Of a stretch of 64,000 bases of DNA, positions 8,314 to 17,776 are shown one piece after another. Below the pieces are notes generated by a model. That model saw only the letters and a list, made by a program, of their open reading frames with translations. It was not told the origin of the DNA and did no database searches. Source of the stretch: Siminovitchia fortis (GTDB taxonomy: Bacteria > Bacillota > Bacilli > Bacillales > Bacillaceae_C); assembly GCF_003605365.2 (NCBI RefSeq), contig NZ_QYTU02000005.1, positions 1-64,000 on the forward strand, read 5' to 3'. Within the stretch, counting starts at the first letter, position 1; each line of letters starts with the position of its first letter. The position numbers and the translations under genes are program-made.

Positions 8314-10827
8314 TTAACCAAGACGGCCGTGGCAATGTTTGTATTTTTTGCCGGAACCGCAAGGACATGGATCGTTGCGTCCGACAGTTTCCTTGCGGCG
8401 GACAGGTTTCCTTTTCGCCTTCCCGCCTTCTTCTTTCGGATTGACAGCCTGCCCTTTTGCCACTTCTTCACGCTGCAGATTGTTGCGGATTTCGGCTTTC
8501 ATGATATATTTTGCAACATCTTCCTCAATGGAAGCCACCATGTTTTCAAACATGTTGAAGCCTTCGTTTTGATACTCACGAAGCGGATCAATTTGTCCGT
8601 ACGCGCGCAAGTGGATTCCCTGGCGAAGCTGCTCCATCGCGTCGATATGGTCGATCCATTTCGTATCGACAGCCCTGAGGAGAATGACTTTTTCAAATTC
8701 GCGCATTTGGTCAGGCGTCAAAAGCTCTTCTTTTTCATCGTAGCGGGCTTTGACTTTTTCAAAAATAAGCTCCGCCATTTCTTCCGGATCCCTGCGTTTC
8801 AAATCATCGGCTGTGATGTCGCCTTCAGGAAGCAGGTTCGCATTGACATAATCCACGATTCCCTGCAGATTCCATTCCTCTTCCTCCTCGTGGCGAGGTG
8901 TGTGGGCGCCAACAGCACGCTGGATTACGGTTTGAATCATTTTTTCCACGATATCGCGAAGGTTTTCCGCCTCCATGACTTCATCACGCTGTTTGTAGAT
9001 GATTTCCCGCTGCTGCCTTAGCACATCGTCGTATTGAAGCAGTTGCTTACGGGCATCAAAGTTATTACCTTCAACACGCTTCTGCGCGGATTCAACAGAT
9101 TTGGACACCAGGCGGCTTTGAATCGGCTCGGTATCGTCCATTCCGAATTTTTCCATCATCGATTTCAGGTTGTCGGTTCCAAAACGGCGCATCAGCTCGT
9201 CTTCCAGGGAGAGGTAAAATTGCGTAACACCCGGATCTCCCTGACGACCTGAACGACCCCGGAGCTGGTTGTCGATCCTTCTGGATTCATGACGTTCTGT
9301 CCCGATAACAGCCAGGCCGCCCAGTTCCAAAACTCCTTCTCCAAGCTTAATGTCCGTTCCCCTTCCGGCCATGTTGGTCGCAATGGTCACTGCGCCTTTA
9401 TTTCCGGCTTCTGCAATGATTTCCGCTTCGCGCTCATGGTTTTTGGCGTTCAATACATTATGCGGTATTTTTCTTTTCTTAAGCAGGGAGCTGATCAATT
9501 CGGATGTTTCAATCGCCACCGTACCGACGAGGACCGGCTGTCCTTTTTTATGGCGCTCTGCGATGTCGTCCACGACCGCCTGGAATTTACCCTTCATTGA
9601 AGCGTAGATCAGATCCGGCCGGTCATCCCTGATAATGGGTTTATTTGTAGGAATCGCAATGACACGCATATTATAAATATTGCGGAATTCCTCTTCTTCC
9701 GTTTTTGCCGTACCCGTCATCCCGGCAAGCTTTTCATACATCCGGAAATAGTTCTGGAATGTGATCGTCGCCATTGTCATGGACTCATTTTGGATTTCGA
9801 CGCCTTCTTTGGCTTCAATGGCCTGGTGAAGGCCGTCGCTGAAGCGGCGGCCTTTCATCAGGCGGCCGGTGAATTGGTCAACAATGACAATCTGGCCTTC
9901 TTCAACTACGTAATCGATATCCTTATGCATGCTTACATGGGCTTTTAACGCCTGGTTGATATGATGGTTCAATGTCACATGCGAAATATCAAACAGATTA
10001 TCGATGTGGAAAGCGCGTTCTGCCTTGTTGATCCCTTCTTCCGTCAACTGGACGCCTTTCGTCTTTTCATCGTACGTATAATCTTCTTCTTTTTTCAATG
10101 TATTCACAAAAGCATTCGCCTGAAGGTAAAGCTGGGTCGATTTTTGAGCCTGGCCGGAAATGATGAGCGGCGTCCGGGCTTCATCGATCAAAATCGAGTC
10201 CACTTCGTCAATTACGGCAAAGTGGAGCGGTCTTTGGACGCGGTCTTCCTGATAGAGCACCATGTTGTCACGCAGATAATCGAAACCGAATTCATTATTC
10301 GTTCCATACGTAATATCCGCTGCATATGCTTCTTTTTTCTCGTCCTTGGTCATACTGTTCAGATTAAGCCCTACAGTAAGGCCAAGAAATTCATATAACT
10401 GCCCCATCTCCTGGGCATCCCGGCTGGCCAGGTATTCGTTCACAGTGACAACGTGGACCCCTTTGCCTGTCAATGCATTCAAGTAAACAGGAAGGGTGGC
10501 CGTTAATGTTTTACCTTCTCCTGTTTTCATCTCGGCGATATTTCCTTCATGGAGGGCAATTCCCCCCATCAATTGGACAGGGTACGGATAAAGGCCGAGC
10601 ACGCGGCGCGCTCCTTCGCGGACCACAGCAAAAGCCTCGACAAGCAGGCTGTCAAGTGACTCACCGCCTGCGTAACGGCTTTTAAACCTTTCCGTTTGTT
10701 CTCTGAGCTCTTCATCCGATTTCTGTTCCATCTTGGAGCCAAGCTTTTTGATTTCTGCTGCCATTTTATCTAGACGTCGTAATTCACGAGTGTTTGAATC
10801 GAATAATTTCGTTATGAAAGCCATCAT
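8314..10827 (-). CDS. secA: Preprotein translocase ATPase SecA
   Basis: Motor of the Sec pathway: binds preproteins and drives them through SecYEG using ATP. The 837-residue protein shows Walker A region TGEGKTL, the [11 protein letters not shown] Walker B, the helicase motif GRGTDIKLG and the C-terminal zinc-binding [14 protein letters not shown] that binds SecB-type partners or phospholipid. I chose the tandem ATG at 10827/10824 (MMAFITKLF), preceded by GGGAGAG; a longer in-frame extension to 10938 has no ribosome binding site and is not homologous to SecA. Standard position between hpf and prfB. Confidence 0.97.
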   Translation of the reverse strand: MMAFITKLFDSNTRELRRLDKMAAEIKKLGSKMEQKSDEELREQTERFKSRYAGGESLDSLLVEAFAVVREGARRVLGLYPYPVQLMGGIALHEGNIAEMKTGEGKTLTATLPVYLNALTGKGVHVVTVNEYLASRDAQEMGQLYEFLGLTVGLNLNSMTKDEKKEAYAADITYGTNNEFGFDYLRDNMVLYQEDRVQRPLHFAVIDEVDSILIDEARTPLIISGQAQKSTQLYLQANAFVNTLKKEEDYTYDEKTKGVQLTEEGINKAERAFHIDNLFDISHVTLNHHINQALKAHVSMHKDIDYVVEEGQIVIVDQFTGRLMKGRRFSDGLHQAIEAKEGVEIQNESMTMATITFQNYFRMYEKLAGMTGTAKTEEEEFRNIYNMRVIAIPTNKPIIRDDRPDLIYASMKGKFQAVVDDIAERHKKGQPVLVGTVAIETSELISSLLKKRKIPHNVLNAKNHEREAEIIAEAGNKGAVTIATNMAGRGTDIKLGEGVLELGGLAVIGTERHESRRIDNQLRGRSGRQGDPGVTQFYLSLEDELMRRFGTDNLKSMMEKFGMDDTEPIQSRLVSKSVESAQKRVEGNNFDARKQLLQYDDVLRQQREIIYKQRDEVMEAENLRDIVEKMIQTVIQRAVGAHTPRHEEEEEWNLQGIVDYVNANLLPEGDITADDLKRRDPEEMAELIFEKVKARYDEKEELLTPDQMREFEKVILLRAVDTKWIDHIDAMEQLRQGIHLRAYGQIDPLREYQNEGFNMFENMVASIEEDVAKYIMKAEIRNNLQREEVAKGQAVNPKEEGGKAKRKPVRRKETVGRNDPCPCGSGKKYKHCHGRLG

Positions 10828-11173
10828 TTTATATTTTACTCTCCCTTTATGATCAAATACGGGCGACATTACATATTGATTCTGTTGATGATCAACATGA
10901 TCATCATCTTTATATTTTAACATTAATAATTGGTTCATGACAATAACGTGGGGAGGGGGAAGAAGTCGATGCAGTTCGTGGAGGAATTTGGAGGTTTCAA
11001 AGATAATTGCGTATGAATGGGGAATTGGATTATATGAACGGCTATAGTTGGAATATGAGCGAGAAATTAAAATATACGATCTGCTTTAATCGGGATATGA
11101 GCGGAAACTTGCCCTATATAATCCGATCCAGTTTCATTTTTTGTACGAAAGTATGACGCCTGCTTAGCAGATT
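10828..11173. other. Intergenic stretch upstream of secA, no gene seen
   Basis: About 345 bases that carry the secA leader. No convincing coding frame, RNA or promoter hexamer pair was found. Loose repeats of a TATGAgCGg-like word occur between 11020 and 11110 (for example GAATATGAGCGAGAAA and GGATATGAGCGGAAAC), which may be remains of an older intergenic repeat. Confidence 0.4.
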
Positions 11174-11428
11174 AAGAAAAGCGCAAGCGCCTTGCCCATC
11201 GACGTACAGACTGGAGTGCCTCCGACGAGATAAAGGAAACACGGCGAGGAACGAGCCGATGTTGACTTATCGTAGGAAAGCTACTACTTGAAATGGCCTC
11301 GTGTGATGCTTCCTCGAGTTGGCATCGTGCAGCTTTGCGACGAGGTGAGCCAAACATCCTCGAATAAGCTACGCCGCAGGAGCACACCAGGTGCGAAGTC
11401 TGCTAGTCGATAGGCGCTGGAGCTAGAC
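11174..11428 (+). repeat. Long copy A of the dispersed structured repeat
   Basis: 255-base element beginning AAGAAAAGCGCAAGCGCC and ending GGCGCTGGAGCTAGAC. Its two ends are complementary (AGCGCC..ATCGAC with GTCGATAGGCGCT), and the inside shares long blocks with copies at 55330 and 63206: GACGTACAGACTGGAG, GACGAGATAAAGGAAACAC, TTATCGTAGGAAAGC, CTTTGCGACGAG and GTCTGCTAGTCGATAGG. No open frame is conserved, so it looks like an RNA-type or MITE-type repeat rather than a gene. It lies between hpf and secA. Confidence 0.85.
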
Positions 11429-11491
11429 ATGACGCTTACTTTTCTAAAGAAAATTTTAGTCAAATTATATACTTTCCTATATCTGCACAGC

Positions 11492-11526
11492 AAAAGCACG
11501 CCCACCTCAAAAAGGCGGCGTGCTTC
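11492..11526. terminator. Terminator downstream of hpf
   Basis: Stem AAGCACGCC(gcc)/(ggt)GGCGTGCTT with T/A-rich flanks on both sides, just after the hpf stop. Suitable for the leftward hpf transcript; also terminator-like on the other strand. Confidence 0.8.
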
Positions 11527-11538
11527 TTAATGTTTCAT

Positions 11539-12096
11539 TCAGCTTGTTTCAATTAATCCATATTTTCCATCTTTGCGTTTGTAAACGATGTTTGTTCCGT
11601 TTGTTTCCGCGTCAGTGAAGACGAAGAAGTTATGGCCGAGCATATTCATTTGAAGCACGGCTTCTTCACTGTCCATCGGTTTCAGGTCGAAACGTTTAGT
11701 GCGGACAATTGTCAGTTCATCGTCGTCTTCCGTTGTTTCAGCAGCTGCTCCGTTCACTCCAGTGGCAAACAATTGTTGCAAATCCCCTTTTTCACGGAAT
11801 TTGCGGTTTACCTTTGTTTTGTGTTTGCGGATTTGCCGTTCAAGCTTATCTACAATCAGATCGATCGCAGCATACATGTCATTGTTCACTTCTTCAGCTC
11901 TTAAAACAAGCTGCGGAAGGGGAATCGTTATTTCAACCTTAGATTTTTTATCGGGGTTTACTTTTAAATTAACATGCACATTTGCTTCAGGAGTTTCGAT
12001 GAAATATCTTTCTAGCTTGTTCACTTTCTTTTCTACGTGGTCTCTAATTGCCTCAGTTACCTCGATGTTTTCACCGCGGATTTGATACCTTAGCAT
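11539..12096 (-). CDS. hpf: Long-form ribosome hibernation promoting factor
   Basis: Binds the 30S subunit and dimerises 70S ribosomes into inactive 100S particles in stationary phase or stress. The 185-residue protein has the N-terminal S30AE fold (residues 1-100, starting [17 protein letters not shown]), a variable linker and the C-terminal dimerisation domain with [19 protein letters not shown] and the ending YGLIE. AAAGGAGG lies 7-8 bases upstream of the ATG. Position between fliT and secA is as in B. subtilis (yvyD), where it is driven by SigB and SigH; I could not identify those promoters with certainty here. Confidence 0.96.
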   Translation of the reverse strand: MLRYQIRGENIEVTEAIRDHVEKKVNKLERYFIETPEANVHVNLKVNPDKKSKVEITIPLPQLVLRAEEVNNDMYAAIDLIVDKLERQIRKHKTKVNRKFREKGDLQQLFATGVNGAAAETTEDDDELTIVRTKRFDLKPMDSEEAVLQMNMLGHNFFVFTDAETNGTNIVYKRKDGKYGLIETS

Positions 12097-12255
12097 ATAA
12101 ACTCCTCCTTTAAAGGCTATGTATATATACTTCTATATCATACCTCGGAATCCTGCAAAAAAAAGCGAAAGTTTTTGTCGAATTTCGGAGAAAGACGATG
12201 ATTGATGTCAAGGCTTTTAAAGTAAGATAAAAGCTTTGGCACAAAAATAGTCCCT

Positions 12256-12603
12256 CTACCGCCTTTTATCATAAAAAACGCCGTCATTTTGCACCTTTGT
12301 ATAAGGATTATTATAACGTGCCGCAGAAGTCTTTTTCAATTCAATCGCATTCAGATCCCGTATGATATTCTTATTAAGCCTTTCAAGCAAAAATGCCAAT
12401 TCCTCATTCAGCTTCAGAAGTTCTTTTCCTGCAGCCTCATCTTGAGAAGAAAAGGGAGGCCGGATTTCCGGAAGCAGCTCCTCCCTCTCAGCAAGCATTT
12501 TCTCCATTTGACTAATGGCCTCATCCCGGCTGCTGTCACTTTTATTTTTTAATATGTCAACGAGCGCCTTTGTAACAGCGAGGCATTCCTGGACCGCACT
12601 CAT
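12256..12603 (-). CDS. fliT: Flagellar FliT-like chaperone
   Basis: 115-residue, mainly helical, Glu/Lys/Leu-rich protein last in the flaG-fliD-fliS operon, which is where fliT sits in Bacillus. In that genus FliT assists secretion of the filament cap FliD. I chose the ATG at 12603 because it overlaps the fliS stop (ATGA), giving translational coupling; the in-frame start at 12666 would lie well inside fliS. Sequence conservation of FliT is low, so the name rests partly on position and size. Confidence 0.75.
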   Translation of the reverse strand: MSAVQECLAVTKALVDILKNKSDSSRDEAISQMEKMLAEREELLPEIRPPFSSQDEAAGKELLKLNEELAFLLERLNKNIIRDLNAIELKKTSAARYNNPYTKVQNDGVFYDKRR

Positions 12604-13007
12604 CGATTCACGCTTTCCAGAGGGGCATGCTGGCGCTGCCTGTTCAATTGAATCACCTGTTTCCATACATCGCGAAATTCAGTAATAATCCCTTCGACTT
12701 CTTCGAGGATGGAAATATCCTGTTTGATATTCGCTTCCATCAGCCGCCTGTTTGCGTACTCATATAAGGAGCGCATGTTTTTTGAAATTTCGACATCCAT
12801 ATTCAAAGTTAACATCAGTTCACTTATAATATTCTGCGCCTTTTGGATGTTTGTGTTCCTCTGCTCAATTTCTTTATTTTCTATTGCATGCTTTGCCAAA
12901 TTGATAAATTTAAGGCAGCCATTATACAGCATCAGTGTCAATTCTCCCGGTGAAGCAGTCGTGACTGAGTTGTTTTTGTACGCTTCATACGGATTCCTGC
13001 TTGCCAT
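12600..13007 (-). CDS. fliS: Flagellin export chaperone FliS
   Basis: Cytoplasmic chaperone that binds the C-terminus of flagellin and keeps it unpolymerised until export. The 135-residue protein shows the typical N-terminus NPYEAYKNNSVTTASPGELTLMLYNGCLKF and all-helical remainder. The start at 13007 has TAGGAGTGG upstream; an in-frame start at 13034 lacks one. It lies 41 bases after fliD and overlaps fliT by four bases. The flagellin gene itself is not in the expected position in this window. Confidence 0.94.
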   Translation of the reverse strand: MASRNPYEAYKNNSVTTASPGELTLMLYNGCLKFINLAKHAIENKEIEQRNTNIQKAQNIISELMLTLNMDVEISKNMRSLYEYANRRLMEANIKQDISILEEVEGIITEFRDVWKQVIQLNRQRQHAPLESVNR

Positions 13008-13048
13008 ATTTCCACTCCTAACGTAAAAAGTCATAAAGCAATATTATC

Positions 13049-15034
13049 CTACATTCCGCCAAATTGCTGCATCAAGTAAAGGGATTGATCATTTGCCCTT
13101 TGAATGGCTTTTTCCATCGCAGCAAATTGTCTCCATAAGCGGTCTTCCTGCATTTTCAACCTTGTCTCAAAGCTGTCGATGTTTTTATCAACTGAGATTA
13201 ATTCCCTTCCCAAGGCGAACTGTTGGTTCGTTGAAGTTGCCCGGCCGGCACGATCCTGGATCTTCGTAATGGACTGGTTCACCGAATCATAGAGCTTGTG
13301 GATGACGCCCCTTTCCGAATCGTTTGTTCCAGTGCCCCGGAATAGATTTTCCACAGCCTCCGGATCCTTTTCAATTGCTTCTTTTAATTTTGTTTCATTA
13401 ATTTCCAACTTCCCGCCGTCAAGGTAATTCGCTGTTGTTGTGATGCCGATCGCAGCCAGCTGCCTGTAGAGGCCATTCGTTTCAACAGAACTGGACATAT
13501 CCATGCGCATATTTGTCAGAACACCGGATAACAATGGGTCACCTTTGAGAAGCCCGCTTTTAGCCAGCTCTTCCCATTTCTCCTGCTGTTTGTCAGAAAG
13601 CTCCTCACGCTCGTCATCAGTGAGCGGAAGATATTTTCTGTTGCGCTCTTCATTCAGCTTTTTATTGATGTCTTCAATCAATTTATTATATTGGTCGACG
13701 AACTCCTTGACTGTGTTAAGGACACCTTCCGAGTCGTTGGAGACGTTCACCGTGATCGGCGGATCTGTTTCCTTTAAGGTTTGTTTCAACGTAAAGGTGA
13801 CACCGTTCATCGAGAAGGTGTTGGATTGGCGTTCTGTTTCAAGGCCGTTGATGGTGAATTTGGCGTTTTGGCCACTTTTCTCTTCATTATTAAACTTTAA
13901 TACCTGGTTATTAAAATCACCAGAAATATTAATATCATTTCCCGATTCATTGAACTTCCCTGTCTCTTTCCTGGTCACCGTCAAACTGTCGGAAAAAGAA
14001 TCATAGAACATCGTTACGCCGGCGGGTGATTCGTTCACCTTTCGGATCACCGTATCCAATGTATCATTTCCGGTAACGAAAATCCGCTCGTTCACTTCGC
14101 CCTTGGATGTATGGGTGCCGATAGTGAAATCGGTGTAGTTTTGCTTAAACTTCACTTCAACTTTAGCACCTTCCCCAGGCGCTTTATCATCAAACATAAT
14201 ATTTCCCGAAGTCAGGTCGACCTTCCAACCATTGCTTAATTCAGCAATACCATTTGTTGGCCCTTTTGTTATGACGAGGTTTTCAGTTTCCTCACCAATT
14301 GTAACCTTTACGGAGAAACCCTCTTCAAGCAGTGATCCTTTACCAAGACTAATCATATTTTGCTTTTCGCCTACCGTAAAAGATGCGGTCTTTTCTTCGA
14401 GCACGTAGTCAACCTTTACCGCACTTCCGCTGGCCACCTCATTGGTAAACGTAAGCTTTCCATCAGCCAAAAGTACTTTCCCACTCGCCAGATCGGATTC
14501 TTCTGTAACCACATCATATGATTTTCCATTGATTTTCACACTCAATGTACCTTCGACAAGTTTGTCACCATTTAAGCCTAAGCTGACTGAATTCCCTTCC
14601 GTACGGAGTGTTTTTGATTCTACAACTCCCTTTTCCCAACTGATACCTTCACGTTCTATAAGTTTTTGTGATGTATTAAATTTTTCATTCCCATCGCTTA
14701 GCTTCCCACTGATTTTGGTAGCCGCCGACGCCAGCTGTTTTATTTCCGAAATGCTATACGAGGCCTGCGCCGCTCCGCTCGTCACAGTTGCAGACACTTT
14801 CGCCTCGTCTGTGGAGGCTGCCATTCTTGCACGGTAGTTGCTCGTCAGCTTCAACTGAGCCAACCGGTCACGGAAGCCGAGCAACATTGTATTGATGGAA
14901 CGGTAATCGTCCCGCTTCCATTCAAGAATCTGTTTCTGCTGTTTCATTTTATCAAGGGGCATTCTTTTGGCCTTCATCATATCCTTGACGATCTGGTCAA
15001 TGTCCATCCCGCTTGCCAATCCACCGATACGCAT
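13049..15034 (-). CDS. fliD: Flagellar filament cap protein FliD, enlarged
   Basis: Forms the cap at the filament tip (hook-associated protein 2) and guides flagellin assembly. The N-terminal FliD domain begins MRIGGLASGMDIDQIVKDMM and the C-terminal domain ends in a helical region like other FliD proteins. At 661 residues it is clearly longer than B. subtilis FliD (about 500). The extra length lies in the middle (about residues 150-330), where beta-rich segments such as NGKSYDVVTEESDLASGKV and later GWKVDLTSGNIMF look like two related modules. Such surface-exposed central domains vary between strains. Second gene of the flaG operon. Confidence 0.95.
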   Translation of the reverse strand: MRIGGLASGMDIDQIVKDMMKAKRMPLDKMKQQKQILEWKRDDYRSINTMLLGFRDRLAQLKLTSNYRARMAASTDEAKVSATVTSGAAQASYSISEIKQLASAATKISGKLSDGNEKFNTSQKLIEREGISWEKGVVESKTLRTEGNSVSLGLNGDKLVEGTLSVKINGKSYDVVTEESDLASGKVLLADGKLTFTNEVASGSAVKVDYVLEEKTASFTVGEKQNMISLGKGSLLEEGFSVKVTIGEETENLVITKGPTNGIAELSNGWKVDLTSGNIMFDDKAPGEGAKVEVKFKQNYTDFTIGTHTSKGEVNERIFVTGNDTLDTVIRKVNESPAGVTMFYDSFSDSLTVTRKETGKFNESGNDINISGDFNNQVLKFNNEEKSGQNAKFTINGLETERQSNTFSMNGVTFTLKQTLKETDPPITVNVSNDSEGVLNTVKEFVDQYNKLIEDINKKLNEERNRKYLPLTDDEREELSDKQQEKWEELAKSGLLKGDPLLSGVLTNMRMDMSSSVETNGLYRQLAAIGITTTANYLDGGKLEINETKLKEAIEKDPEAVENLFRGTGTNDSERGVIHKLYDSVNQSITKIQDRAGRATSTNQQFALGRELISVDKNIDSFETRLKMQEDRLWRQFAAMEKAIQRANDQSLYLMQQFGGM

Positions 15035-15059
15035 TTGTTACTTCACTTCCTTAGTTTCC

Positions 15060-15419
15060 CTATATTTTTTTATCTACGAGGATGCCCATGGCATCCGCCA
15101 TTGCCGCAAATATATCGAGAAGCTTTTTTGGCGGGATTTCCCTTACCACTTCATCCGTCTCTTCATTTACGACTTTAACGTAATATTTATTTAGCTGATC
15201 GTGATATTCAAATTTCAAGTATTGCTTCGACGTTTTTAAGTGGCTGTTTGTGAATGCAACTGCTCTTTCAAGCAACGCTGTCGCGTCTTTTTCCGAAAGT
15301 TCGTATGATCGTTCTTTCGTTGCGTTTGACTCCCGGTTAGACTCTCCGATCCCGATAGCAGAGCGTACAGGCATCGCAGCACCTTCCACTGGAAGCCTTC
15401 CTCCGATCGATCCAATCAT
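15060..15419 (-). CDS. flaG: Flagellar protein FlaG
   Basis: 119-residue protein, first gene of the flaG-fliD-fliS-fliT operon. The C-terminal half (KFEYHDQLNKYYVKVVNEETDEVVREIPPKKLLD) is the conserved FlaG domain; the N-terminal half is variable. FlaG influences filament length but its mechanism is unclear. The ATG at 15419 has AAGGAG 9 bases upstream; the longer in-frame start at 15533 lies upstream of the SigD promoter and cannot be used from it. Confidence 0.9.
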   Translation of the reverse strand: MIGSIGGRLPVEGAAMPVRSAIGIGESNRESNATKERSYELSEKDATALLERAVAFTNSHLKTSKQYLKFEYHDQLNKYYVKVVNEETDEVVREIPPKKLLDIFAAMADAMGILVDKKI

Positions 15420-15460
15420 CCTCTTTCTCTCCTTCGGTAAAAATTGAATTCTTACAGGTA

Positions 15461-15487
15461 TTATCGGCTCAGTGTCGAATTCCTTTA
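15461..15487 (-). promoter_or_regulatory. SigD promoter of the flaG-fliD-fliS-fliT operon
   Basis: Read leftward: TAAA (15484-15487), 15 bases, GCCGATAA (15461-15468). This matches the flagellar SigD consensus TAAA-N15-GCCGATAT at all but the last base. It is 42 bases upstream of the flaG start. Confidence 0.92.
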
Positions 15488-15616
15488 TAAAAATCTCCTG
15501 AAATCTATGAGAAATGCCCATTTTGTTTCCCACGTCCTGATTCCAATGCCCTTTTATAGGTCAAATTCATAGGATAAGTTGAACATTTTAATAAAAAAAG
15601 ATGAGGAGGACCTGAA

Positions 15617-15808
15617 TTGAATCATTATTATCAAACAGATCCTTATGGATATCCCATGGCAAATTACGGATATCCTGTGATGACAATGCCTCGTGGAGAT
15701 GAAAGGCTTTGGGGAAGGCCCTGGGGTTGGGGCTGGGGATTTGGCGGCCCCTTTTTCAGGCCATGGGGATTTGGATTCGGCTTTCCTTTTTTTCCGTTTT
15801 TCTGGTAA
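15617..15808 (+). CDS. Small Gly/Trp/Phe/Pro-rich protein
   Basis: 63-residue orphan starting at TTG with GAGGAGG 7 bases upstream. The N-terminus is Tyr/Pro-rich (NHYYQTDPYGYPMANYGYP) and the C-terminal half alternates Gly, Trp, Phe and Pro (WGWGWGFGG, FGFGFPFFPFFW). Low-complexity proteins of this kind occur among spore-coat and surface proteins of Bacillaceae, but there is no domain to confirm that. It has its own hairpin downstream. Confidence 0.6.
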   Translation: MNHYYQTDPYGYPMANYGYPVMTMPRGDERLWGRPWGWGWGFGGPFFRPWGFGFGFPFFPFFW

Positions 15809-15820
15809 AAGAGAATTCGG

Positions 15821-15848
15821 AAACCGGACAGACCATATGTCCGGTTTC
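15821..15848 (+). terminator. Terminator-like hairpin
   Basis: A perfect 10-bp stem AAACCGGACA / TGTCCGGTTT follows the small Gly/Trp-rich gene. The T-tract after it is weak. Confidence 0.55.
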
Positions 15849-15961
15849 GTCAATTTCCACATAATTTCCCAGGAAATGCTCGTTTTTTGTCTTTTTGTCA
15901 AATCCGCTTTTCAAAATGTACTATAATATAGTCATCACAAAGATGTTGAGGTGTGAAAAAA

Positions 15962-16564
15962 ATGGTCCGAATCGCATTATCATGGAGCGGCGGCAAAGAC
16001 AGCTGCATGGCCCTTCATGAATTGATAAACAGAGGGGACGAGGTCGCCTGCCTGCTGACGACTGTACCACAGGAAACAGGAAAAACTTTTGCCCATAACG
16101 AAGACATAAAAAAAATGGAAGCTCAGGCAGAATCACTGGGAATTCCACTGGAATTAGTCCACTGCACATATGATACATATACCGAAGACTTCCTGGAAGA
16201 ATTGGTGAAATTGAAAACGAAATACAGGCTGGATGCCATCGCGTTTGGAGATATGTATTTGGAGGGCCATCGGGAATGGGGGCAAAAACTGGCGGATGCA
16301 GCAGGATTGAAAGCGGTGTACCCCTTATGGTCTGAGCAATCGGAAATGCTGACGATGTTAAATAAATTCATAAATAGCGGATATAAAGCTGAGGTCATCA
16401 AGGTCCGGGAAGATGTGCTGCCTTTGGATTGGGTCGGCCGTCTATTAGATGAAAGTTTTATAAAAGACATTAGCGAAAAAGATGTCTGCCCGATGGGGGA
16501 ATCTGGAGAATACCATACATTTGTTTATGATGGTCCTTTATTTAAAAAGGAAGTAAGAAGCTAA
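15962..16564 (+). CDS. Dph6-related ATP pyrophosphatase (PP-loop)
   Basis: 200-residue protein of the diphthine-ammonia-ligase-like family. The N-terminus carries the PP-loop SWSGGKDS, which binds ATP for adenylation, and the family motifs AFGDMYLEGHREW and GESGEYHTFVYDGP near the C-terminus. In eukaryotes and archaea Dph6 makes diphthamide on EF2; bacteria do not have diphthamide, so the substrate here is unknown, perhaps an amide-forming reaction on a small molecule. GAGGTG lies 8 bases upstream of the ATG at 15962, preferred over the GTG at 15953. Confidence 0.88.
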   Translation: MVRIALSWSGGKDSCMALHELINRGDEVACLLTTVPQETGKTFAHNEDIKKMEAQAESLGIPLELVHCTYDTYTEDFLEELVKLKTKYRLDAIAFGDMYLEGHREWGQKLADAAGLKAVYPLWSEQSEMLTMLNKFINSGYKAEVIKVREDVLPLDWVGRLLDESFIKDISEKDVCPMGESGEYHTFVYDGPLFKKEVRS

Positions 16565-16654
16565 CTTTCACACAGTCACTACGAAATATTTTCCTGTTTA
16601 TTCTCTGAACGGACCGGGAAAAAGAAACATACAAAAGCAAAGGGGTGACAACTT

Positions 16655-16783
16655 ATGAATAGAAACAAAGCCATGATGACAGGTTTGGCGCTAGGAGCCG
16701 CGTATCTGATGAGAAATGAAAAATCCCGCAATAAACTCAAAAATCAGCTGAAGTCCTTGGGAACTACAAAGAAATCTAAATAA
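16655..16783 (+). CDS. Small basic membrane-associated protein (DUF3918-like)
   Basis: 42-residue protein MNRNKAMMTGLALGAAYLMR followed by a Lys/Asn-rich tail. AAGGGGTG is 6-8 bases upstream and a terminator follows. A short hydrophobic N-terminus with a basic C-terminus resembles the tiny DUF3918 proteins of Bacillaceae. Function unknown. Confidence 0.65.
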   Translation: MNRNKAMMTGLALGAAYLMRNEKSRNKLKNQLKSLGTTKKSK

Positions 16784-16795
16784 TAGTGATGAAAT

Positions 16796-16826
16796 AGGCG
16801 GGTATTGGGCTCGCCTGTTTTTATTT
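16796..16826 (+). terminator. Terminator of the 42-residue gene
   Basis: Stem AGGCGGG / CTCGCCT with a TATTGGG loop, followed by GTTTTTATTT. Confidence 0.8.
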
Positions 16827-16981
16827 GGACAACCCCCACAGTAAACTTTGTATATCCCTTTCTTTACACAAACTTTTCCATTATCCTATTTGCAAGATAT
16901 AAATTTAAATTGGGAGGCTGCCCATGTCCTGTAAGTCATAGTTTGATTAAGCTGACACTCCTTTGAAACGAAGAGGCAAAA

Positions 16982-17776
16982 TTACCGTTTCTTGAATAGG
17001 CCTTTTAGAAATCCTCCCTTATTCTCTTTCTTTACATAGAAAGGACTTTGATCCTTAACGGCGTCCTTGCCAAACGAATCACCCAAAGGAACAAAATCAA
17101 GTTTTTCATTCTTTTTTAAAAAGGGCGTGGCCACTTCAGCCATCTCAGCAAATGTATCTCTAGGATCGTTTTCTGTATCAACGACCATCAAAAAACTTTG
17201 GTCCGTTTGATTTCTCACCATCAAAAGCAAATAAGCACTCTTCACATGGGCCATTTTCGGAAGTTGCTTCTTTAATGCATCAATCATCTCCGTCGGATAG
17301 TCATTTGGAATGCCGATCATCACCGACTCGCCTTCATCCATTTGCAGAGCGCTGTTATTTATTATTTCGATCAGATTCCCGTCAATCAAAAGATTCTCGC
17401 CAAATGGATTGATCACAACCCCCTCGAAACTTCCATTCCCCAGCATACTCTCATAATCTTTGAAAGTGGTAATCAAGGTCTGCTGATTGGGCTCACTGCT
17501 CCACTTCCGAAGTTCATCCCAGTCTGTGAACGCCGGGAAGAAAGTCTTTCCATCCTGAGTGGTGATTCCGGCAAATTGTATCTTTGTGTCTTTTTCAAGA
17601 ACTGATTCCCCGCCCGTATTTTCCGGCATAGGATCAATAATGACCGGAGCGAGAAAGTGGGCTTTCAGCAGCTCGTGAAAAAAAGCTTGCTCATTTCCGC
17701 GGCTCGGTTCCTCCCTCAATACAGCAACACTCTTCACCAAATCCGGATTTGTGACAGGCTTGTTTACGTCTACCAT
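16982..17776 (-). CDS. SseB family protein
   Basis: 264-residue protein. The N-terminal part (FHELLKAHFLAPV ... GKTFFPAFTDWDELRKW) is the SseB domain and the C-terminal part (IPNDYPTEMIDALKKQLPK ... AYLLLMV) is the SseB C-terminal domain; the tail is Lys/Gly-rich. In E. coli SseB affects serine sensitivity; in Firmicutes its role is unclear. The ATG at 17776 has AAAGGGTG 7 bases upstream; a 26-codon longer in-frame start at 17854 has none. Located in the insert that replaces the flagellin locus. Confidence 0.82.
   Translation of the reverse strand: MVDVNKPVTNPDLVKSVAVLREEPSRGNEQAFFHELLKAHFLAPVIIDPMPENTGGESVLEKDTKIQFAGITTQDGKTFFPAFTDWDELRKWSSEPNQQTLITTFKDYESMLGNGSFEGVVINPFGENLLIDGNLIEIINNSALQMDEGESVMIGIPNDYPTEMIDALKKQLPKMAHVKSAYLLLMVRNQTDQSFLMVVDTENDPRDTFAEMAEVATPFLKKNEKLDFVPLGDSFGKDAVKDQSPFYVKKENKGGFLKGLFKKR

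Noticed and set aside
10828-10938. N-terminal extension of SecA
   Set aside because: Sequence is unlike any SecA N-terminus; MAFITKLF with GGGAGAG upstream is the conserved start.
11174-11428. Group II intron or riboswitch interpretation of the long repeats
   Set aside because: No domain V-like sequence, no reverse transcriptase, and copies lie at gene ends rather than as leaders.
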